Assembly (NCBI RefSeq): GCF_002234675.1
Contig: NC_019873.2
Location: 7,403,158 to 7,467,157, forward strand
DNA length: 64,000 nucleotides
Direction: 5' to 3'
Source of the DNA: Oryzias latipes
Lineage: Eukaryota; Chordata; Actinopteri; Beloniformes; Adrianichthyidae
Made by a program: the position numbers and the translations under genes. Shown in pieces: positions 24,731 through 36,869 of this stretch. Under the pieces are notes generated by a model. It ran no database searches. It had not been told where the DNA came from and saw nothing but the letters and a program-made list of their open reading frames with translations. Every line of letters starts with the position of its first letter. Positions within the stretch are counted from its first letter, which is position 1.

Positions 24731-27716
24731 TGGAATTACAAATCTGCCAATAAGTGAAAGGGCGTAAAGACAACTAAGCGGGCGTATTTAGAAACTGAGT
24801 GAATGAACATTAAAACCGTGCTGGCGCAATTCTAACCAAGCGACCCGTATTTTACAACTGAACGGCTGAAATCCTAACTGAGCAGTGATCCTGCTCGGTC
24901 AATTCTCTTTTGCGCCCTCACCTGGATTTACGCTCAGTGTTAAGGGGGCGTTTTTGTCACTTGGGGGCGGTGTTCAGGGGTGTGTTTTTCACTTAGGGGC
25001 AGGAACCTTTCTGGTTGATCTGATTGGCTAAAATGTGCATGTCAAGCAGCGGGGCGGGACTTTCATTTTGGGGCTTTAATAGAAAAGGAACGGCGGCTGT
25101 AACGTGGATTAAAAGCATTAAAACGATAACAAATGCAGTGAATTTCACATGAGAAAAAAATTACAGCACAAAAAAAAAACGCTGCACTTCCTTACCTTAG
25201 TTTTGGGTCGTTGGTTAATGTTTTAATTCACGTTACATCCGGGTTTTTTTTTATGAATGCCTCTAACAGGTGAGAGGGGGGGCGAACAAGTTTGACACAA
25301 GGAGCTGACATTTTTAACTGTGAAAGTCAAAGAGCCACACCACACACTGACCTGGCAGACAAACACACAATTAAAGCCATATTATTTCTCATAACCCCTT
25401 CCTCTCCTCTCCTTACAACAGCAATGGATTAAACGGAGCCGTTTCAGTTTTGAGTGTTTTTTTCTGTATTTAACGTGAACACACATACCGGTGAAACGTG
25501 CATGCTGGTGTGGGTTTTAAAAAAGGCAGCGAGCGCAAAACTGAGTTGGTTGTGATTTATTTTTTCAGTCATCAATCAGCATTTATAATCCATCAAAGTC
25601 CTCATCTTCTGCATCTAAAACAGCTGGACTACATCTCTATCAGACACGCCGGCTTCCCTTTCCTCATCATCAGACAGCGTCTCTTTGCTATGCGGCTCCT
25701 AAGAACAGTGAAAGCAGACACCTCAGCCCAAGTTTAAGTCCTGCAGTCCCAAAGTGTGGCGTAACTCGCCGGCCCTGGGTCCCGGTAAGGGGGGAGGATG
25801 GCTCTTTTCACAGTCATCTGCTGGAGTTTCAGCGCTGAGCCTCGAGTCGATCTTCCTACACAGGCCTTTCCTTATCCCCGGAAACTCAGCTGCTGCTGCG
25901 TCTTCTTGTCTTGTCGGAGTTGGTTTTCCAGCGTTCTCACTTGTGAACCATGGATTCATTATTTTAAATTCTCTGGCAGCTGAGGTTCGATAAGTTAGAA
26001 AGATCTCCACAGATTCGGACTTCCTGCTTCAATAACTCTTCTGATCAACGTTCAAATATGTCAGCAAGTATCTCAATCCTTTTGTATTAACACAGTGAGT
26101 GAACCACAAATGCATTTCAGAAGAAAAAAGATCGTTTTTTTAATCAGAATTGTTCGCTTCAAACGGTGAATGCAGACATGCAGCAGCCGGCTGTCAAAGG
26201 ACCGTCAACAAAGTGCAACCTCTGTGAACTGTGAAACACATTCTGTAAAAATCAATAATCTCACAAAAAATGCATAAAATTATTATGAAGCATATTCTTG
26301 TTACAATACATATTTTGTAGGAAAGTCCATCTTTATTTTATCTTGTTGCATATACTTTTTCAAATTTTAATAGATACAAATCATGACTAAAGTTATCAGT
26401 AACTTGACATGACTTTATTGTCATAATAAAATAAAGAATGTGAATAGTTGTTTGTACATTGTTTATTTTTAGGAATTTTTCATATTTACAAATGGATCAG
26501 ATTTGGTCAAAAATCCTCAATAGCTCTGAACATGCTAGAATTTATTTTACATAATCTTTATTGTAGTAGGAAAATAAGGTCATGATTAGTCAGTACAGGA
26601 AGTTTTGTGTCAGTAACTACAGCATCTTCAAAGCTATTGAGCATTTCTGTTATGATTCACATCTCTATTAAATTTTAAAACTATAAGCAAGAAAATAGAG
26701 GTTGACTTTCTAACAAAATTTAGTATAATAATAATGTAGCATGACTATGCTGACAAGTCTTCATTACCAGTTCATATAAATATAGACATGTATTCACTTT
26801 TTAAAAGTTCACTGATTTTTACAGAATGCTGTTTCACAGGGTACGCACTGTATTGACGGTCCCTTGGCAGCCGGCTCGCTGCTCTGTTTGCATTCACAGC
26901 TTAAAACGAACAATTCTGATTAAAAAGCAATAAGAACAATCTTTTTGCATTACAAAATGCTTTTGTAGTTCACTCCCTGTGTTAATACAAAATAATTGAC
27001 ATACTTGCTGACACATTTGAAAGTTTATCAGAAGAGTTATTGAAGCAGGAAGTCCGAATCTTTGAAGATCTAATTTAACCGAACTGCAGCTGCTCTATTC
27101 CCGTGTTCCTCCGCGTAGCTGATAGCTGCAGTTTAAACTATGCCTCATAATCGAGTCTCTTTGCATTTCCAGGGTTTCCAAACGACGTTGTTCTGCATTA
27201 TGCATATATCTGCACTTTTGTACCCTGAGGGGGGGGTCCCTCTCTTCTCTCCATACCGTCATCATGCTGTTCTCTCCTAGATCCTCTTTACTGAAGTCAC
27301 ACAATAAAACATTAGGGCCGCTCTGTACATTGTGGAGAAAATGTAAGACTTTCACCTTATGGTTGTGAAAGTACTGAATATAGAAAATATGATATAAGGC
27401 AAAGAGCCGCTGCAGCTCAAGAGCCGCCCGTCACCCACTGAAAAATGAAAGTCCCGCCCCTCTGCCTCGCCGATAAGAGATGCAAATTTTGGACAATCAG
27501 ATCAACCAGTAAGGTTACTGCCCCAAAAGTGACAAAAACGCCCCATTAACACTGAGCGTAAATCCACATGAGCGCGCAAAAAGGAATTGACCGCGCAAGA
27601 TCACTGCTCAGTTAGGATTGCGCCTGCGCGGTTTTAAGGTTCACTCACTCAGTTCCTAAATACGCCCGCTTAGTTGTCTTTACGCCCTTTCACTTATTGG
27701 CAGATTTGTAATTCCA
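24731..27716. mobile_element. 2,986-bp fold-back element flanked by TA (Tc1/mariner-type target)
   Basis: The termini TGGAATTACAAATCTGCC (left) and GGCAGATTTGTAATTCCA (right) are exact inverted copies, and each is flanked by TA (24,729-24,730 and 27,717-27,718). Inverted similarity continues for about 300-350 bp from both ends, sharing 'agtgaaagggcgtaaagaca', 'tacgctcagtgttaa' and 'gtcccgcc'. A second, inner palindrome has arms at about 26,010-26,262 and 26,812-27,062. A 95-residue frame at 25,723-26,010 (-) begins MEIFLTYRT and has no recognised domain. No transposase was found, so it is probably non-autonomous. Confidence 0.7.
26010..27062. repeat. inner palindrome with about 250-bp arms
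   Basis: The left arm begins 'agattcggacttcctgcttc' and the right arm ends with its near-exact reverse complement. Both arms share 'gtgttaatacaaaa', 'cagccggct' and 'ctgatttttacagaatg' in inverted order. The centre is about 550 bp of A/T-rich DNA. It may be a separate fold-back element inserted in the outer one. Confidence 0.6.
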
Positions 27717-27724
27717 TACTGGGT

Positions 27725-28690
27725 CTCAGTCTCCACTACAATTCATCCCAGTTGTGTTCTATCGGGTCCAGGTCCATCACACCAGACTCTGTCATCCATG
27801 TCTTTATGGACCTTGCTTTGTGCACTGGTGCACAGTCATGAGGATGAGGAAGGGGCCTTTTCCAAACTGTTCCCACAAGGTTGGGAGCATTGAATTGTTT
27901 AAAATATTTTGATTGTCCTGAAACATTCAGAGTTCCTTTCAGTGGAACTAAGGCGCCATGCCCAAGTCCTGAAAAACAAGCCCACACCATAATTCCTCCT
28001 CCTCCAAATTTCACACTCGGCACAGTGCAGTTCCAAAATGTATCGTTCTCCTGGAAACCTCCAAACTCAGACTCGTCCATCAATTTGCCAGATGAAAAGG
28101 CGAGAATCCTCACTCCGGCAAACGTCTCTCCACTGCTCTACAGTCCAGTGACGGCGTGCTTTCCACCACCGCACCCAACGCTTTGCATTGAACTTGGTGA
28201 TGTGTGGCTTGGATGCAGCTGCTCGGCCATGGAAACCCATTCCATGAAGCTCTCTGCATTCTGGAGTTGGGCTAATCTGAAGGTCACATGAAGTTTGGAG
28301 TTCTGTAGCAATTGACTGTAAAGAAAGTCAGCATCCTCTTTGTGCTTCAGCATCCGCTGAGCCCTCTCCCTCAGTTTACATGGTCTACCTCTTCATGGCT
28401 GAGTTGTTGTTCCCAAATTCTTCCATTTTGTTCTGACAGAGCTGACAGTTGACTGTGGAATATTTAGGAGCGAGGACATTTCACCACTAGATTTGTTGCA
28501 CAGGTGGCGTCCCATGATAGTTCCACGATGAAATTCACTGAGCTCCTTTCACATATGTTTGTAAAAACAGTCTGCATGCCTGAGAGTTTTGATTTTATAC
28601 ACCTGTGGCCAGGCGAAGGGATTAGGACACCTGATTCTGATCATTTGGACGGGTGAGCAAATACTTTTGATAATATAGTGTATGATATGA
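27725..28690 (-). pseudogene. Tc1-like transposase remnant
   Basis: On the minus strand the catalytic region keeps MVWACFSGLGHGALVPLKG and later DLDPIEHNWDEL, both typical of DD34E Tc1-like transposases. Upstream pieces (about 28,140-28,353) lie in shifted frames. The central Asp/His motif is replaced by divergent residues, so the enzyme is dead. The outer end near 28,672 ('ttgataatatagtgta') resembles a Tc1 terminus. Confidence 0.65.
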
Positions 28691-29901
28691 TAAAATGTGA
28701 TATTTTGAACATGTGATTTAAAGGAAAAATAGGAAAACATAAAACAATGAATTATGGAATTATAGTTACACAAATGTAACACAATGTACACAGTTGTGCT
28801 GAGTGCTACCACTTTTTTTCTTGAAAGTTTTTTATGAAGAACGAGATGTATGTACATTGAAACTGTACTTAGTACATCTATAGTTCTTTTTTTAAGCCTT
28901 GTTTTGAACATAGAACATAGAAACAACCCAGCTTAAAATAAACATACTGAAATTTATAATCATATGTAAAATAATAAACAAAAATCAGCACAGTTACATA
29001 GAATAAGATGAGTGGTTACTCAGGATTTAGTTAAAAATCAGATCTGAATGACACAAATTCTCTCCAGGGTTTCTATCGTTTTTCAGATCCCGTTTGTAAG
29101 ACCCTTCACATTATATGAAATCATTCCCATTGTTGATGATTTAACCATTTATGTTTAAAACACCTTCTAACCACTGTATTCCCGTCCACCATCCAAAATA
29201 AAAACAAAATACAATCACAGAACACAAAACCTTAACAGATAACTGACCCTTCACTTCAACCGAAGCTGATAGTACAAACCTCATTGCGACTTCCAAGGCC
29301 GGGGTCTTCCTTGTGGCTCTTGATGAGTCCAGGTGTTGGGTAGTAGGTGGTTTGGGGAGGATGAATCCCAATCTTCTTCTTGGTTGGCAGGGGGCCCCCT
29401 GTGGCGCATCACCGTTATGTCTGTCTATTCACCTGCAGCCCCTTTTCTCTCTGTTATTCAACTTGAAGAACATCCAACTGCAAAACAACTTTCTCCTCGT
29501 CGTTGTCACTCACTCATAGTTTTAATCAATCCTTATGAAAAACACCTAATTTCACCTTTTAATCCACTTTGGACACTGTTTCCCTGCAACTTCCTTTCTG
29601 ACGCATGGTCGACATGACTGTCCAGAGTGGGAGCCGCTGTCTGAATTACTGATACAGACCAGCCTCTCTGCACCCAGTCTTTCCCCCTTGAAAAACACTC
29701 AGTTTGGCCAGGTAGGGGGTTTGAAAGCATATTGCTTTTTCTCGCAGCAGCTTCTCCACTTCGCTAATTCACTACTCACGTCTGCGTTTGAAAACATCTG
29801 CAGTGTTGTCGTTGAGTGAAATCTTCTTCTCTTTGTAGAAGCCCTGTTTTTTGCTCTATGAGCTTTAAAACGTCGCCCTTAACCCTGCAACAATGGAGCA
29901 T

Positions 29902-29934
<33 letters not shown>

Positions 29935-30930
29935 GGCGGTGCTCAATGACCGAGCGAGTAGCGTGCCCTCTTAATATTCAGCTACCAGAGCTCCTTTGAG
30001 CAAACTTTTTATGAATGTAGACATCGATTGTGAGCCCTCCTCTTCGCCCTCTGGCCCTCCTTAGATGCGTTTATGCTCCTGTCTTGTTTGCCCTTCCAGA
30101 TCCGTCACTTTAGCAACAAGCCTTTTCTGCTGACTCACTCATTGTTTCTCCTACTAACATAGTTCTGCCCCCACTTCTCCTACGTGTTACTCAGCTTCAC
30201 TGATTCTGCTATTTATTTTCATTATGTTAGGTTGTGAGTTCAAATCCACGGTCAAACTAAAAACTCTAAATATGGGACCAAATGCTCCCTGCTTGACTCT
30301 CAGCGTTGAGGGGTTAGATTGAGGGATAAAACCACCAAATATTTCTTTCTTCTGTAGCTCACTGCTACCCCAGGGGATGGGATAAATGTGGAGAGCAAAT
30401 AATGTAATCACAAACTGGACTCACTGGATGTAAATGCCAACAGGGAGCAGCTCTCAGAAAGCGGATTGATGAACTCTGATCGTCTGTTTACATCTGTGAC
30501 CTCTGATTGTTGGGATTTTCAGCAAAACAAGCGACAAAAATCATTCGAGTAGATCTTTGGTATGTTTTAACCACTGAGTGTTCAAAAGTGCTTACATGAA
30601 GCTGCACAATGCAATCTTCCTTAAGCAGACGAGTTCATAGAACATCTCTTTGAAAGGTCCACTGAGTTTGCTGAACTAAGCTGTTACTGCTCCTTCTGTA
30701 TGGTAAGTTCTTCTGTCTCTCCAGGGTTCTCTTAATCTGGTGCTCCTCCACTGATGAGGTCTTCTATGTTTGCTTCTATGTGAAGCAAAGAGAAACAGCG
30801 CCATCTCTTGGCAAAATGCAGCACTTTAAGCGTTTAAGCCTTTATTTCTGATCACCCCTGGGGTGAGACTTAAGGACTTTATAGTTTGCCCTCTCTGACT
30901 GGCTTTCATGCAATTAATCCAAATCTGTGT
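28691..30930. other. non-coding DNA with poly-G tract
   Basis: Only short frames without domain-like content were seen. A G homopolymer of about 28-30 bases lies around 29,902-29,931. Parts of 29,040-29,600 may derive from an old retroelement, but I could not assign them. Confidence 0.3.
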
Positions 30931-30931
30931 G

Positions 30932-30965
<34 letters not shown>

Positions 30966-30966
30966 G
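30931..30966. repeat. (TA)n(CA)n microsatellite
   Basis: About 11 TA units are followed by about 6 CA units. It abuts a Tc1-like terminus. Confidence 0.8.
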
Positions 30967-31195
30967 TACAGACCAAAGGTTTGGACACACCTCATTCAAA
31001 GGGTTTTCCTTATTTTCATGACTAAAAATTGTAGAGTCACACTGAAGGTATCAAAATTGTGAATTAATCCATGTAGAATTATATACATGACAAAACAGTG
31101 TGAAACAACTGAAAATGTCATTCTAGGTTCTTCATAGTAGCCACCTTTTGATTTGATCACTGCTTTCCACATCTTGGCATTCTCTTGAGTATATA
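30967..31195. mobile_element. Tc1-like transposon end fragment
   Basis: The sequence 'cagaccaaaggtttggacac' followed by 'cattcaaagggttttcctta' is the well-known terminal region of a vertebrate Tc1-like element. The fragment stops within 'ttggcattctcttgag' and has no second terminus nearby. Confidence 0.6.
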
Positions 31196-31746
31196 TTTAT
31201 CTTTTTCCATTGTTTTCATTGCTGAAACTGAAACAAACCAAGCGCACCAGCACAAATCCTTTCAGCATTTCCTTCTGATTTAGGCAGTTTTTTTGTTTTG
31301 TGCATTTCTTTTTGACAACAGGGTCATGAGCTCAGTGGGGGTACTCCAGCAAGCATGTTTAAACTACCCTTACTTTAACCCTGAACTCTGGCTGAAATCC
31401 ACCTGAACTTGCTTACTCTGGGTATGTCGGTTCCAAAAGACCAGATATGAGTCAGTGTAATTGCACTTGACTTGGTAACCCTGAGTTAATGCTCGTGCAC
31501 AGCAAGTACATGAAGACATTCTCAATGGATCGCCGATTTCCAGATTGACCATGGAAACACGTGGAGAGAAAAAGAGAGTGCTACACTCCAGTGAGACGGA
31601 GTCTGAGATTTTAATGACGGCGTATGAAGATTATACGTCCATCAAAAAAGTAATACGGCTGCATTATCAGCAAAAGAGTTTCTGCTTGTAGAAAAATGAC
31701 AAAAATAAACGCACGAGTTTCTGTCTCATTTCTATTTTCATTGTGA

Positions 31747-31847
<101 letters not shown>

Positions 31848-32654
31848 CTTATCCAACTTAATTTTTTTTAATGACTTTTTACAACTCAAATTTACATATT
31901 TATCTAACTAAATTGTCATGACTAGAACGCTGGACGGACCCCGATGCTGAAACCCAGAAGGCAGAGACAGGTGAAAGGTAAGTAAGTTTAGAGTTACTGG
32001 TTGATCCTGGCGAAGCTGTGGATAACGTGGCTGCAGCTCTTGATTGAAGGCTCTGGTACCGGTTGTGGAGAGCTCCCTGATCGAGGGGCTAGACAGAGTT
32101 TGTGGCTTGAGTTCTTGGTGCGTGGCATGGCTGGAGATCTTGAGGAGCACATGATAGCTGTGGCACAAAAGAAGCCGTACGGCACTCTTTACACAATAGT
32201 TGAGATTTATAAAAAGCAAACTTGACGGGAAAATGTGCGGTCCTTCACGCAAGCTCTGACCCAGGCGTACGCACAAAAACGGGTGAAATGAGAAACGGCG
32301 ACACGGTCGGCAGATGGAAGAAACACGTGAAAGTGAAAATGACAATACTGCCTCTCATAAATAACATGAAGACTTCACAAAGCAAGTCTTACAATTAACA
32401 GCCTACACGAACACCCGTTTGATCGATCAGCAGTGAAACAAACAAAACAACAAACGAAAATTACAACAGAAATTCAAACAAACACTTATTTGCAGAAAGA
32501 AAAGTGAAATATGTTCTGCAATATTGGCATGTTGTGCAATTCATCCTCATAAATAATATATTTAACAGAACGAAATAATGTACAAAACTGATATTCTCGT
32601 TAATGTGTCCGTCTGGCGGAGCAGATATAGGTGCAATTAGACAGACAGATGGAT

Positions 32655-32750
<96 letters not shown>
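32655..32750. repeat. (GATA)n microsatellite, about 24 units
   Basis: An uninterrupted tandem of GATA/TAGA, common in fish genomes. Confidence 0.9.
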
Positions 32751-32751
<1 letters not shown>

Positions 32752-33023
32752 TAATTGTCCACTGGGGAAAGTTGTTTTCATATTAAAACATTTCTTCATA
32801 AGCTACGGAATCATGGTATTCATGCATATTCCTTTAGTTTGTTTTATTTTTGGATAAAACAATGTATGGCGTATGTCTCAACCATTCAGAAAGCAACAAG
32901 AAATTACATTTGCGCTGATCAATTTCCCATTTCCACGTCGATTATTACCGACATCTGTAGCTTGTCAGATGTAGTTAAATGGAGGGAAATAAAATGTCCC
33001 ATCACAATGCGTAATGACGCACA

Positions 33024-33309
33024 ATGGCTGATCTTGCACTCTTAGAAGATGTGGCAAATGGAAGAATTCGGAATGAACGCATCTTTAGACAGCAAGAAGA
33101 CTTGCTGGCAAACGAGGACGAGTGGCTTATGAGCCGGTTCCGACTTCCTCGAGCCGTCCTGTTGGACCTATGCGGGCTTTTGGGGGGGTGTCACCCGGTG
33201 CATCTGGCGTGTCGGCGACCCCCCTGCGCCTCAGTCACCACTCCACTTAAGGGATTCCCCAATTATTGCCGCCAGTCTCTCATCAAGAGGAGTCAGCACC
33301 AGTGTAACA

Positions 33310-33342
<33 letters not shown>

Positions 33343-33870
33343 GCAGACACACTCTGGCGATGCAGCGGCAGACATTTTTTTTGCCTCGACTTTGATGTCC
33401 GACCATTTCTTTTTTATTTCGGCCACGGTCCGAGGTTGTGAGGCTACAGCATTTACGGCGTCTGCCACCGTTTGCCGCTCACGTGCCTTTTTGGCAATAG
33501 TAATGCCCACACTGTGCCCTCCAAACAACACTTTTCTCCTCTTTTCCACCTCGCCAACGATAACTTCTACTTCACATTGAGTGAAGTTACGTTTTTTTCA
33601 TTTCCTCTCGGTGTTTGCCATGATTTCGCAATCAATGAATATTCATTTGTGGGCGTTTCACGGACTATTTATGGGCAACTATGGGCGTGTCACGAAGCCG
33701 CAAAAGCTGCGCAGCATTTAGAATTGGTTGTGATTTAATAAGGGAAAGATGCGTAGGATGTGCGTGCGCACGGTTTTATAAATCCGAATATTTCGGTGCG
33801 CACCCACGTCCTATGTTTCATCCGTACGCCACTTCTGACGCAAATCCTACGCAAAGTTTTATAAATGAGG
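33024..33870. pseudogene. second-family Harbinger remnant (HARBI1-like N-terminus and Myb-like fragment)
   Basis: On the plus strand, 33,024-33,195 encodes a HARBI1-like N-terminal piece that includes EDEWLMSRFRLPRAVLLDLC and then stops matching. On the minus strand, 33,549-33,330 encodes a Myb/SANT-like piece with GGHSVGITIAKKA and W-x-D-IK. The two pieces are opposed and meet at a C homopolymer (about 33,308-33,338), so the central body has been deleted. An end resembling 'aagttttataaatgaggccc' lies at about 33,856. Confidence 0.6.
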
Positions 33871-34628
33871 CCCCTGGTCTTTGGTGGAGGAAGAAAGGAT
33901 TGAAGTGGACAAGTGCAGGGACACTGATGGCTTCATGATTGGGCTGCAGAGATCCTGCAAACCACCCATCAGTAAATAAAACTTTCATAACTTGTAAATC
34001 AATCAAATGAGCTTCCAGACATTTGGAACGTTATCAATAAACATTCAGCTCACCTGTTCAACTGAGTTTAGTCAGTCTGATCTGCTGTTGAGCAGCGTTC
34101 ACCTGCCGCTCTGCATGCTCACTTCCACTTTGATTGTAAATTTACGAGTTTTTTTCCAATAAATTTACGAGTTTTTATCTCCTAATTTACAAGATAAAAT
34201 CTCATAATTTTTTTTTTTTTTTTGTGGTGGCCCTTATACTCTGTCTTAATTTTGAAGTTGACTGAACTCAAAAAAATGATTTACCTATGAAGCACATAAT
34301 TAAGTTTGATCAATGTAAAAAGTTTATATTTCCAACAGCCATACGTGGTCTTATCACCCTCTCACGGTGAAAAAAGTATTATCTGAGCTTCTTCATCCAC
34401 TAAATCATCTTCAAATGGACATGTCATGCTGCTTCACCTCTCTGAAAAAAAACTAACCTTCAAATAAACCTGCTCCAGACCAAGTTATGTTCAGAGCATG
34501 AGTTGCCATGGCAACTTGACATACCCTGAAACATACCTCCATTTCTGGAACCAAAAGCTGAGGTTATCAACTTCCTTACCCTCAAACTTACAGTGGTAAC
34601 TCACATAACCTAGTTTTTGGAATACCCC

Positions 34629-34769
34629 CTGGAGGTCTGATAGTCTCTTCCTGAGAGTTTGTGTCCAGCAGCTGTCTGTTGTTAACCCGTTAAGCTCTGA
34701 TTGGTCAGGACTGGTCTCTGCTAACATTGATAAACCTTCACCTATGAACCTTTCAGTACTGTGGCCTTC
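34629..34769 (+). promoter_or_regulatory. conserved promoter-proximal block, secreted family copy 1
   Basis: This block is nearly identical upstream of all four family members. It contains the palindrome-like GTTAACCCGTTAA (34,681-34,693), an inverted CCAAT box ATTGG (34,700-34,704) and a GATAAA TATA-like motif (34,729-34,734), 41 bases before the ATG. The roles are inferred from position and conservation only. Confidence 0.5.
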
Positions 34770-36014
34770 ATGATGGAGACAGCAAGGGTTTTCCTGGGGT
34801 AGGAAAGAAAATTTTAAAACAGGTCAGCTCTAATGCAATAGAAGACTTTTCTAATGTTTTTTTATGTAAATGTTTTGTTTTCAGGTTCTCCCTTTTTGTT
34901 CTTCTGGCTGTTCCATCATTTAGTTTTCCTGCCAAAGGTGATCTTTCATTCCCTTTTGCTGACATCAGTGTAGATGAATGTGTGTTGATCTTCTTCAGAA
35001 CTCGTGCTCTTTCTGCTTTCAGGCTCCAGATCCACAGATCATGGCAGTGGTGACCAAAAAGCAGCAACTAACTTTGCTTCCCACAGAGGAGCTCAGATGA
35101 GCCGCTCTGCTCCTGTGCATTACAGCTCTCATTCAAGCGGCGTCTCTCAGCCAGTTCCACTGTTTGTGCAGAATCCTGGTGTCCCTCAGTTTGTTCCCAT
35201 GGTTCCATCAGGCAGCAGCTTGAGCTCTGCTGTGGCAGGATACCCTGTGGCTGTTCAGACAGGATCTACTGTTCCTGTGTTTTCCGGTGTTCCTGCAGCA
35301 GGAGTCTCTGAGGCAGTTCAGGTCCCTGTGCAGGCTCCTGGTTTCTCCCAGTTTGTTCAGACGGGCCCAGCAATGGTTGGCTCTGCTTCCCCTGTGTTTG
35401 TGCTGCATGAAGGAGCTGGTTCCACACAGCCAGGACCTGCTCAAGCTGCTCTGCCAGGTGACTCCTCTGAAAAGCTGCTGTGAATGTTGTTCTCCATGAA
35501 TCCTCCCCTTTCTGACGAGTGTCTTGTTTGTCCAGAAACCCAGTGGGCTGTTGCTCCTCCATCTTTCTCTGAACAAGCAGCAGCTGATGCCCAGGCTGTG
35601 GGCTCCAGTGACTTCCTGCCACCAGTCCCTGCCCCTCCAGCTGGCCCTGTCCTCCAGTCTGGAGAGTCTTCCAATATTGTGAAGGAAGCTGAACTTGGCA
35701 ACTACCAGCAGCAGACGGAAGAGTTTGGTTACCCGGCTGAGGCGGCGCAGCCTGGAGCTGCTTTCACCAGCGTGCTTGTTCCAGGCCAAGGACTTGGTGG
35801 CTTCTGGGGTTCTCCTTATCCTGGCTTTGACTACAGGCTCCTGTATGGTCTGTACCCTCCTGGCACCTACACCACCTTCAGCCAGAACCATGAGAAGGGC
35901 AAAGACTACTACCAATCCATCCACTACTTGAAGGAGCATGTTTCTGAAGACCAAGGTCCTCAACAGCAGCAGCTTCAGCAGAAGGTCTTCCATGGTCATC
36001 CCCAGAGATCATAA
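34770..36014 (+). CDS. secreted Pro/Val/Gln-rich protein, family copy 1 (331 aa, unknown function)
   Basis: Exons: 34770-34798, 34885-34937, 35023-35457 and 35536-36014, with GT-AG introns in phases 2, 1 and 1. They join to 996 nt including TAA. The start is a double Met (MMETARVFLG), followed by a hydrophobic stretch FSLFVLLAVPSFSFPA, a convincing signal peptide. The mature part has no cysteine. Residues about 28-172 carry loose repeats such as QPVPLFV, GVPQFVPMVPSG and VPVQAPGFSQFVQ. The C-terminal third is aromatic- and Gly-rich (GLGGFWGSPYPGFDYRLLYG), then charged (HEKGKDYYQSIHYLKEHVSE), then a short polyglutamine. AATAAA lies at 36,049-36,054. Without splicing, a TGA at 35,481-35,483 would interrupt the frame; it lies in the 78-nt last intron. 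I recognise no domain. The composition suggests an extracellular matrix or coat protein, but that is inference. Confidence 0.8.
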
Positions 36015-36099
36015 AGCTATTTACCATGATTGGATCTTGAGTGCTCTGAATAAAAGCTATCAGATGAGCTGTGTCTTGGCATCTATTGTTTAAAACATC

Positions 36100-36800
36100 T
36101 GTAATGCTTGCACTTTGGGTTTCACTGAAAATTTAATTTAGGAAAAATAAAATTGTTCCTTCCCCCAATATGTAGCCATGAGACAACACCCCAAGGTATT
36201 TTAAATGTACAAAAGCCTGTTAGGGCTCCATGACTAGAGTCGAGTGGTTTTGAAACCGGCTGGGGGTAAAACAAACTTGGACCGCTTCAGCTGGAGATGA
36301 GACCCATTTTACACGACAAACACTTCAGGAAATTCCCTAGGTGGTTCCTGGGACTTGAGGCTTTGTTTTCTAGATCGCTGCTTAACTGGTAATGCTCTAT
36401 GAGCAGCTGCATAAACTTCACTGATTTTGTTTTCAAATGGATTATTTCAAGAATACACAAACCTTAGATATTTAGACATATTGATTGGAAGCAACTGGAA
36501 GGAAGTTGTATAATCCCACCCCTCATTTCATATGGTTCAAACTGGTTAAAGCACCAAGAATCAATTTGGGAAAACTACATCTTACCTGGATTTAGTCTAG
36601 AGTAAACTTGAAATAACTGCAGTACTTGATCTATTCCCATTTTGCCGTGGGTGTGGCAGTAGCTGCAGTCTTATATGCAGAATGTTTTTGATCAGATCAA
36701 AGATTGGATTACATAACAGTAAATTACATGCAATATGGCACATATAGTGGATAGTAATGACAAAAAATCTACATTTTTAGCATATCAATATTAATAGAAT
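36100..36800. repeat. non-coding DNA with LINE-type tail pieces
   Basis: About 36,430-36,560 resembles the reverse complement of the LINE tail at 21,800-22,240 ('ggaaggaagttgtataatcc', 'ggattatttcaag'). The remainder shows nothing recognisable. Confidence 0.35.
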
Positions 36801-36869
36801 ATAGCATTAGTCTAAGCAGGGGGAATGGGCCGCCCTGGATCATGAAACAATGTTCCCTCTGTAGAGAAA

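Noticed and set aside
32001-32345. Overlapping frames on both strands around 32.0-32.3 kb
   Set aside because: Overlapping frames on both strands in repeat-like DNA, none with recognisable protein composition.
32461-32799. Protein with a Ser-Ile-Tyr-Leu repeat
   Set aside because: It is the translation of the (GATA)n microsatellite.
35481-35483. TGA recoding (selenocysteine or readthrough) in family copies 1, 2 and 4
   Set aside because: The TGA lies within a 78-nt segment with a proper GT donor and a pyrimidine-rich AG acceptor. Splicing restores one uninterrupted frame in all four copies.
35208-35999. Long antisense open frames (263-272 codons) opposite exons 3 and 4 of all four secreted-family genes
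   Set aside because: They arise from the codon bias of the sense strand, cross the intron, lack a plausible protein composition and have no splice or promoter support.
34770-36014. Membership of the SCPP (enamel or bone matrix) family
   Set aside because: The composition is similar (signal peptide, Pro/Gln-rich, cysteine-free), but intron phases are 2, 1 and 1 rather than 0, and no SxE-type phosphorylation clusters stand out.
34770-36014. ZP-domain egg-envelope (choriogenin) gene
   Set aside because: No ZP cysteine pattern exists; the mature protein has no cysteine at all.
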